Positions 51,301-57,300 of a stretch of DNA of 64,000 nucleotides are shown here, in pieces. The notes under the pieces were generated by a model. The model saw nothing but the letters and a program-made list of their open reading frames with translations, made no database searches and was not told the DNA's origin. Where the stretch lies: assembly GCA_028015205.1 (NCBI GenBank), contig CM051516.1:29316593-29380592 (forward strand), given 5' to 3'. The stretch's first letter is position 1; every line of letters begins with the position of its first letter. Source of the DNA: Mytilisepta virgata. Taxonomy: Eukaryota; Mollusca; Bivalvia; Mytilida; Mytilidae. Position numbers and translations under genes: made by a program.

Positions 51301-54300
51301 TTTTTTATTATGGGCCCAGTTTTCAAGTTGGTCCAAATCGGGGTCCAAAATTAAAGCTAAAAAGGGGGTAAATTTTTTTTTTTGGGGGGGGGGGGGGGCA
51401 ATTCTCCACAGCATATTGTATTACACAAAAGCAAAAAATTGAATATAAATTCAAATCATATGACCAATTATAAGTTCTTTATTTCAGTTATCCTGTGTCA
51501 GAAACCTATTATGTGTCAAATATTTGAAGAAATTTTCAATTGCACAGTATTGCGCAATAGCAAGAAATTGATATGTGTGCCCTGTTATCAAAACTTTATT
51601 ATTAACAAATTCCATTGGAAATTTGCCAATATAAAATGTGCAGATGAAGCTTTTTTGTTTATCTTATCTAAACTGCTTTTAAATTATGTATATTTAAAAT
51701 TTGCCATCCATGACTATGATGTCATTTTCTATTTTAATATGTTATGGTGTATTTAAATGGGCTGTTATGGTTGCAAACTATAAAGAAATGGGGGGGGGGG
51801 GGGTTAAAACAAAATTTGGGGGGGGGGGGTAAATGAGAAATTGGGGAGGGGGTAATTTTTTCTCATTTCATATTTCATAAATTAAAAAGAAAATTTCAAA
51901 TTTTTTTAGCAAAAAAAGGGGGGGGGGGGGTTACAATAAATTTTATTGTTTTTTGGTTTTTTTTTTTTGGGAGGGGGGGGTCAATGTGCAACTTCATAGT
52001 GTATTGCACAAAAGCTAAAAAAAGGGGTAAATTATTTTTTTTTGGGGAGGGGGGGCAATTCTCCACAGCATATTGTATTGCACAAGAAGCAAAAAATTGA
52101 ATATAAATTCAAATCATATGACCAATTCAGAACTTGGTAGTCTTTAGGTCCAAAGAGTCTATGTATCTTTAAAGAAATATCAAATTGTTCTTTAAATCAT
52201 ACATTGATTTTCAAACGGAGTCTACAAAAATTAAAACACCAAAAAATTACATCACAGTATATCAGACTATTGACTACCACTTCTTAAATATTTGACTGCC
52301 TCGGTGGTCTCATGCTTGCCCCGAGTGCAGAAGGTCGCAGGGTCGATTCCTGGCAGGGTCAAACCAGATATTAAAATTGATATTTGCTGCTTCTCCGCTA
52401 AACATGCAGCATCCAGGAGTAACAGCAAAGGACTGGATGACTCTGAGTCAGTATAATGGGTCTGCGTGGTGGTGATGTGTATTCCTGCGGACTATTACCT
52501 CGTGAGGCAGCACAATATATTCTCGTCCTGATATGCACTTAATGGTTGCCACTGGATGTTAAACAATATCAGATCAATATATTCTCATCCTGATATGCAC
52601 TTAATGGTTGCCACTGGATGTTAAACAATAATTCATCCATCCATCCATCTTAAATATTACATATATAAGTTGCTTCTTCAAAGTAGCTAGTCAGTCTTAT
52701 TTAATTGACTTTTTCTAATGCGAAGAAGATTGCTATAGAGTAGTCAATTTCCCTGCCAACAAACATAAAATAAATACATAATGAGACAAAAAGTTGCAAA
52801 ATTACTGAAGTAATCTCACTGGAGAAAATCCTGATATAGACCTTTAAAAAATTCGATTAAAATCTGTTGAGAGGTGTAGACATGAGAGCGCTCACAAAGT
52901 TGAACAGACAAACAGCACTTCTATACCCCCCCCCCCCCCCCCCCCCACCGCTCCATATTGCAACGGAGGACAATAATCAATTTGCTGATAAAAACGTAAT
53001 TTGTATATTTATACAGCTTGAATTTAATTGTTATTTTTTCAGACAAATTCAGCATGTCTATGTTTGACAGATTTGGCAAAGATTTGTGTCCATGTAGCCA
53101 GGGGATGTAAATATTTAGAGGAAATGCATTTTGTTCATAGGTAAGGATCAAGAAATTACTATTGTGATATATGTCAAAACATGTTTTCTATTTATACCTG
53201 CCGTAATTGCTCTAATTTGTCGACACCCTTATTTTCCAACACGCAGATTTGTAATGATGAATTTATGAAACAAAATGAAATAATAATACCGCAGATATGA
53301 CCTTTTTTTTCTATTCTGAAAGTGCATTGACCAGGTCGATCCTATAGATTCAGTAAATGAGAACAGAATGATAAAATTCCAATTTTTTTTACGATTTTCC
53401 AATTTTCCTCAAAAATAGGTGTATTTTAGTGTTGAAAATCAGTGTAATTACGGTAGGTTTATTTTTCACTTTTACAGAAAGGGTATGCTGTTAATAGACA
53501 GAAGTATTTGGTAAACTCTTCTTTTTTTTTATCAAAAGAAACAAGAAACAGATGCCAGGAATAAAGCAGAAGTAACTGTGGGCTGATTTCTTGGAATTTC
53601 ACGTACAGTTTACAAAAAAAGTTTTTTTGGTATAATATTTACAATTAGCAATTCCAAAATAAACGTTATCAACACTTTGATATTTTACAGAGATCTTGCA
53701 GCCAGAAATTGTCTGGTATCATCAAAAACGCCATCAGAGATTGTTGTTAAGATAGGAGATTTTGGATTAGCCAGAGATATATATAAAAATGATTATTATC
53801 GTAAAGAAGGTGAGGGTCTACTTCCTGTTCGATGGATGTCACCCGAGTCCTTGGTAGATGGAGTATTTACTACTCAATCAGATATATGGTATGTTTAAAT
53901 ACATGTAATTTTATTAAATTTCTTTTATGATGAATCATGACCATGATTAAACATTGTTTCACCAAAATACTCCAGAAAACTTAAGAAAAAACATCACAGT
54001 GGTATTTACTCGCAATATTTTGTTTTTTTAATTGGGAAAATAGTAAATTTAAAAGAAACCACATAAATAGTTTAAAAAAACATTGTAAAATCTGTAGATT
54101 ACTTAATTTTACCTAAATTCATTCTTTTAGTTTCTTGCTTTTATTGGATGGGTAGTTTACACATTCCTACTGTTGTAGATGTCTAGTGCTAAAATCTGGA
54201 AACAATTTTTATTCTGTTTTTTAATTGTATGGTTATTAACTTATCTTATTATCCAATGAAAAACACAGATTCTTGTCTTGTTGGTATAAACCAAGATTTG

Positions 54301-57300
54301 TTTCTCTTTAATTATTGATGGATAAAAATCATTAGAAAAAGACCAAAAAAAATTCCAGTAAGTTTTGTTGTGACAAAATGTCATGTTCATTACAGGGCCT
54401 TTGGAGTTCTTATGTGGGAAGTTCTGACTTTTGGTCATCAGCCATATCAAGCCAGGACCAATATTGAAGTTTTACATTTCGTCCGCTCGGGTGGCCAGTT
54501 AGAACAGCCTGATAATTGTCCAGAAGAGTTGTAAGTGAAAGATCTGTCAGAATTTATTTGGGGGCCTCGGTGGCCAAGTGGCCTAGGTAGTTCGTCATGA
54601 CTACTAATGATCACTAGCCTGTCAACACTGAGGTTGTGAGTTCGAATCTCATCTGTGGCGGGGTGTGTTATATTCCGATCTTAATTGATAAGGATTGCCA
54701 ATTTTCCTACTGAAGGTCTGTAGTTCTCTCCAAGTACTCCGGCTTCCTCCACCAAATAAAAACTAGCTGCCACGAAATAGCCAAATGTGCTGAAAATGGC
54801 ATAAAATTCCAACTAAACAAACAAACGGAATTTATTTGATAATTCTTAAACCAAGATAAGAATTGGAACTTATCACTCCATTATTATGAATGCTATAATA
54901 GACAATATAAAAATTGGTCTAATTTTAGAATTATATCTGAGAGTCTTAAATTTGGACCACTGCTACAGAAAATAGAAGACTCAGTCTAAAATATTTAATA
55001 AGTGTTTTCCTCTAGACTAGCAGGCAGTTGGGACCAAATTTAATTAACTTTCATTGGTCCCTTTTCACAATTACATGGATGTCGAGTGACTCAACCTTGA
55101 ACTTACATGGTGACTGTTATTAAAAATTCATGAAAGTACTGGACTAAATTAGGCTTGCATTACTTAAAATTACTTTTAAGGCCTTTCCATGAAACCATTG
55201 TGGCAGTTTGGACCAAATAATTTGTATTTATTTCTTTGGTGGTCTCATTTCAAACTTGTGGTCCTCTTATTATGGATGTCACGGCTGTAAATATTTATTT
55301 ATAATTCTAATATGATATCCTATGTATCATCAAATGATATACACATATTACCAGATATATCCACTTTTAGCACATGCGTACAGAGGCTTTTATTTAAACG
55401 TGAATCATTTTCCATATGAAATTTGTTACCTTTACAAAGAAATCCTTTGTATGTTTAGTTGGGATTTTATGCCATTTTCAGCACATTTGGCTATTTCGCT
55501 GCAGCCAGTTTTTATTGGTGGAGGAAGTCGGAGTACCCGGAGAGAACCACCACCCTTCAGTAGGAAAATTGGCAATCCTTGTCAATTAAGATCGGAGCCG
55601 GACATGCCCCGCTACAGGTGAGATTCGAACTCACAACCTCAGTGTGGACAGGCTAGGGATCATTAGTAGTCACAACGAACTACCTAGACCACTCGGCCAC
55701 TGAGGCTCCTAAAGAAATCCTGTCATACAATCACAATAGTTGTATGACAATGTTGTACATTGCAATACACATTTACGTAGGCCACTCCATCTTGATTTTT
55801 GAATAAAGTGACAGTTACCTGTAAATCTGTGAAATTCATGTTTTATTGTGAAAATGGTTATCTTTTGGAAATTGTTTTATTCAAAATATGCTCTTTAAAG
55901 GAGAGATTCAGTATATTATTAATCTTAAGAGAAATGAAATAGCCAAACCAATGTCAAATATATATAGGACAACTAAAATAAGCAGAATGAATATATTTGT
56001 CCTATTTGAATAGAAATAATTCATGGGGGTTATAGAGTTGTGGTCATTTACACATGGGCTGAGCCTTCGTATTTGTATATAATAGCTGGCTATCACTCAG
56101 TATTAAAATTCGAATATAAAGGCCCATCCCATGTGTAAATGACAGACCTGATTTTCTTCCGCTTTTGGAAGTCCGGATTTTTCCATTACAGTTCCTTTAT
56201 TATACATAGTAAAATGGCTGCCGAAGTGTGATTTCCACTCTGTTTTCCCTGTTGTCAAAATCAGGTCTGAAATGACTACAAAACTATAACCTCTATGAAT
56301 TATTTCTTAAATATTATTATTCCAGGTATGTACTTATGAACAGCTGTTGGGGTTACAGTCCAGAAGAAAGAGCTACGTTTTCCTACCTACTACAACAATT
56401 AGAACAATTCCACGAGAAATGTGAGACTTTACTGGCTGATTATATAATGCCAGTCAGAACAAGACCTGTTGATGGTAAGTCTAACATCTTTCATGTTTTC
56501 TTAAAAATCTGATTGTTTTTTTCGTTTTGAAGGAAAAAAGGGCAAAATTTTTTAAAAGAATTTTTATGTGAAGCAAATGACAAAAATGTGATATGTTTTC
56601 AAAATTTGAACAGTAGCATTTGAAATTTGTATTTTGGAAATTTCACAGACATTTCTAAGGTAAATATTTTCGAGCCTTTTAAAAATATAGGATAATGTTT
56701 TTTGGGAGAATTATTAGAGATAAAATTATACTTGTGTTCATTGAGGTGCAGGACGATCTAGAAATAGTTGGCGTAATCGCCAAGATGTTCACCCATCATC
56801 TGTAAATAAAGTAAATCGGGAGGAGAGGTAACTGTGTTGTTGTTTTGGTGGGAGTTTTATTTTTTGTATTCTTGTTTAAACTCTTCTTACTAATGGTTTT
56901 CATGCAGTTTTAAATTTTTGTTGTTGAGTGCAGCTATTGTTGCTTTATAATAAATATGCAAATAGAATTTCTTAGAATTAGACCCCCTCCACCCCAAATT
57001 TGATAGTGTGCCATGTATTTGATAACTTTAACATGTTCAAGTAAAATTAATTTAGAAATCTTTCAGAAAATAGTTTTTATTTTCTATTGAAGTTTAGTAA
57101 AGAAACACAATTATCAAAACAATTACGATTTTTAAATTTTATAGCTGTTATCTCCCTTTCACCAAGTTATCCAGGAGAGATAATCATAATTATCTTCCTT
57201 TAACCTGAAGTTTTAAACGGGACATCATTTATTTCCTCCCTTGGATAAATTTGTAAGGGGAGATAATTGATGGAGGTTCCTAATTAAATATTTTGTAACC

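Noticed and set aside
52867..53151. Pro-rich (plus) and Gly-rich (minus) frames around 52926-52946
   Set aside because: Created by the 21-C homopolymer; the plus frame also runs through the acceptor of a ROS1 exon.
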